Assembly (NCBI GenBank): GCA_903916135.1 | Contig: CAIWVT010000541.1 | Span: 1-7,215, forward strand | Direction of reading: 5' to 3' | DNA length: 7,215 bases | Source of the DNA: an uncultured bacterium | Lineage (GTDB): Bacteria > Bacteroidota > Bacteroidia > Bacteroidales > CAIWKO01 | In this document: piece by piece, positions 5,990 to 7,215 of the stretch | Layout: every line of letters begins with the position of its first letter | Position numbering within the stretch: the first letter of the stretch is position 1 | Notes under the pieces: model-generated | Seen by the model: the letters and a program-made list of their open reading frames with translations, nothing else | Database searches by the model: none | Told to the model about the DNA's origin: nothing | Program-made: the position numbers and the translations under genes

Positions 5990-7156
5990 ATGAAACACCT
6001 TTCCTACATCACCGAAACCTTCACTGAATCCGTTATTAGAGAAATGACACGCGTGAGCGATTCCATGAATGGCATTAACCTTTCACAAGGGTTTCCCGAC
6101 TTCGAAAGCCCTGCCGACATCAAACAATCTGCCATCAAAGCCATCAACGAAAATTGGAATCAATATCCTGTTACTTTCGGAGAACCTGAGTTGCGCGAAG
6201 CCATCAGCAAAAAAGCGTGGACATTTAATCATATCAAATCAAATCCAGATACCGACATCACTGTTACATGCGGAGCCACCGAAGCTATGATTGCCACCTT
6301 AAAAGCAATTATCAATCCGGGTGATGAAATTATCATCTTCGAGCCTTTCTACGAAAACTACGGTCCAGATGGCATATTGTCGGGCGCGAAACCTAAATAC
6401 GTTAGGCTGCATACTCCCGACTGGCATTTTGATTACGAAGAACTTGCTGCGGCTTTCAACGCTAAAACAAAAGCCATCATTATCAATACTCCCAACAATC
6501 CTACAGGAAAAGTCTTCACGCAAGCCGAATTTGAGTTTATTGCCGCCCTCTGCCAAAAATGGGATTGCTATGCCATCACCGATGAGATTTATGAGCATAT
6601 TATATATGATGGTGCGCAACACATCTCTTTGGCTTCCCTCTCAGGCATGGAAGACAGAACCATCACCATCAATTCTATTTCTAAAACCTATTCCGTAACC
6701 GGATGGCGGGTGGGCTGGGCTATTGCTGCTCCAAATATCACGGCACGCATCCGCAAAGTGCACGATTTCTTAACCGTGGGTGCACCTACACCTTTTCAAC
6801 ATGCTGCCGCAGAAGCCTTGGCTTTTCCCGATGAATATTATAGGCAACTTCAGGATAAATACCAACAATCGCGGGCGCACTTAACCGAAACGCTTGTCAT
6901 GGCAGGCTTCAAACCTTTCAATCCCAAAGGTGCTTACTATATCATCGCTGACGTCAGCGATTTATATGCTATGCTAAAAGCTGAAAACGATATGGATTTC
7001 AGCAAAAAGCTCATTTTGAAAACCCGTGTGGCAACTGTGCCGGGGTCTTCATTCTATTATGGAAAGGATATAATCACAAAGCAGGTTCGCTTTGCATTTT
7101 GCAAAAAACAAGAAACCCTTGATGCGGTCAGAGTTTTATTTTCTACGTTGCTCTAA
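5990..7156 (+). CDS. Class I/II pyridoxal-phosphate aminotransferase (amino-acid transaminase)
   Basis: This 388-residue fold-type I aminotransferase resembles the methionine / glutamine-transaminase-K / kynurenine aminotransferase branch, cytoplasmic enzymes that exchange amino groups between amino acids and 2-oxo acids. Seen in order: INLSQGFPDFE near the N terminus, NQYPVTFGEPELREAI, TCGATEAM, NTPNNPTGK (166-174), TDEIYEH with D198 and Y201 contacting PLP, SISKTYSVTGWRVGW with the Schiff-base lysine K232, and VRFAF with R367, which binds the substrate carboxylate. Length is normal and the gene appears intact. The start at ATG 5990 gives the usual short N-terminal arm. The gene is visibly richer in GC than those at the left (30 of 60 bases in 6721-6780 against 14 of 60 in 1261-1320) and follows a 150-base gap, so it is probably a separate housekeeping unit. 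The exact amino-acid substrate is not determinable. Confidence 0.93.
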   Translation: MKHLSYITETFTESVIREMTRVSDSMNGINLSQGFPDFESPADIKQSAIKAINENWNQYPVTFGEPELREAISKKAWTFNHIKSNPDTDITVTCGATEAMIATLKAIINPGDEIIIFEPFYENYGPDGILSGAKPKYVRLHTPDWHFDYEELAAAFNAKTKAIIINTPNNPTGKVFTQAEFEFIAALCQKWDCYAITDEIYEHIIYDGAQHISLASLSGMEDRTITINSISKTYSVTGWRVGWAIAAPNITARIRKVHDFLTVGAPTPFQHAAAEALAFPDEYYRQLQDKYQQSRAHLTETLVMAGFKPFNPKGAYYIIADVSDLYAMLKAENDMDFSKKLILKTRVATVPGSSFYYGKDIITKQVRFAFCKKQETLDAVRVLFSTLL

Positions 7157-7215
7157 GCGGATGATTTTCCCTAAGAGTTCTATAACGAAGCCGATAGCAA
7201 GCGACATCACAAAAA
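7136..7215 (-). CDS. C-terminal end of a convergent gene, probable small membrane protein (partial)
   Basis: On the minus strand the frame starting at 7213 is open to the window edge and encodes 25 residues before a TAA at 7138-7136. The peptide has a hydrophobic stretch (VMSLAIGFVIELLG), then KIIRLEQRRK. This looks like the last membrane span of a protein with a basic cytoplasmic tail. It would end within the last 21 bases of the + strand aminotransferase gene, a tail-to-tail overlap. The evidence is only an open frame of plausible composition. The rest of the gene lies outside the window, so family and function are unknown, and a chance open frame is possible. Confidence 0.4.
   Translation of the reverse strand, partial: FVMSLAIGFVIELLGKIIRLEQRRK

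Overview
The window looks like the downstream end of a surface-polysaccharide (capsule, O-antigen or exopolysaccharide) biosynthesis locus from a Bacteroidota-type bacterium. The lineage is inferred from AT-rich, lysine-rich coding sequence, start codons without Shine-Dalgarno sequences, and one intergenic match to the Bacteroidota -7 promoter element TAnnTTTG. No rRNA or other lineage marker is present, so the assignment is tentative.

Layout: six genes run on the + strand from 1 to 5839 with very short gaps (15, 3, 27 and 12 bases, and one 14-base overlap), which suggests a single transcription unit. In order they are a GT4 glycosyltransferase lacking only its first residues (1-1092), a membrane-anchored GT2 glycosyltransferase of the succinoglycan ExoA-like type (1108-2145), a small PglC-type phosphoglycosyl transferase that would start lipid-linked glycan assembly (2149-2739), the alpha and beta chains of a thiamine-diphosphate E1 dehydrogenase/transketolase-like enzyme (2767-3744 and 3731-4714), and a DegT/DnrJ/EryC1 nucleotide-sugar aminotransferase (4727-5839).

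A 150-base gap (5840-5989) with a candidate promoter then separates these from a class I/II PLP aminotransferase of probable amino-acid metabolism (5990-7156). A minus-strand gene enters from the right edge and ends inside the 3' end of that aminotransferase (7136-7215). Only its last 25 codons are visible, and they look like a membrane-protein tail.

How the genes may work together: the phosphoglycosyl transferase loads the first sugar phosphate onto undecaprenyl phosphate at the inner membrane, and the two glycosyltransferases extend it. The DegT enzyme makes an amino sugar. The E1 pair is the odd component. It has the thiamine-diphosphate and catalytic residues of a 2-oxoacid dehydrogenase E1, but no lipoyl E2 or E3 gene lies beside it, and it sits between sugar-handling genes. 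The most interesting reading is that it transfers a two-carbon (acyl or ketol) unit to a keto-sugar nucleotide, giving a branched, possibly aminated sugar for this glycan. This is inference from context and from analogous natural-product pathways and is not proven by the sequence.
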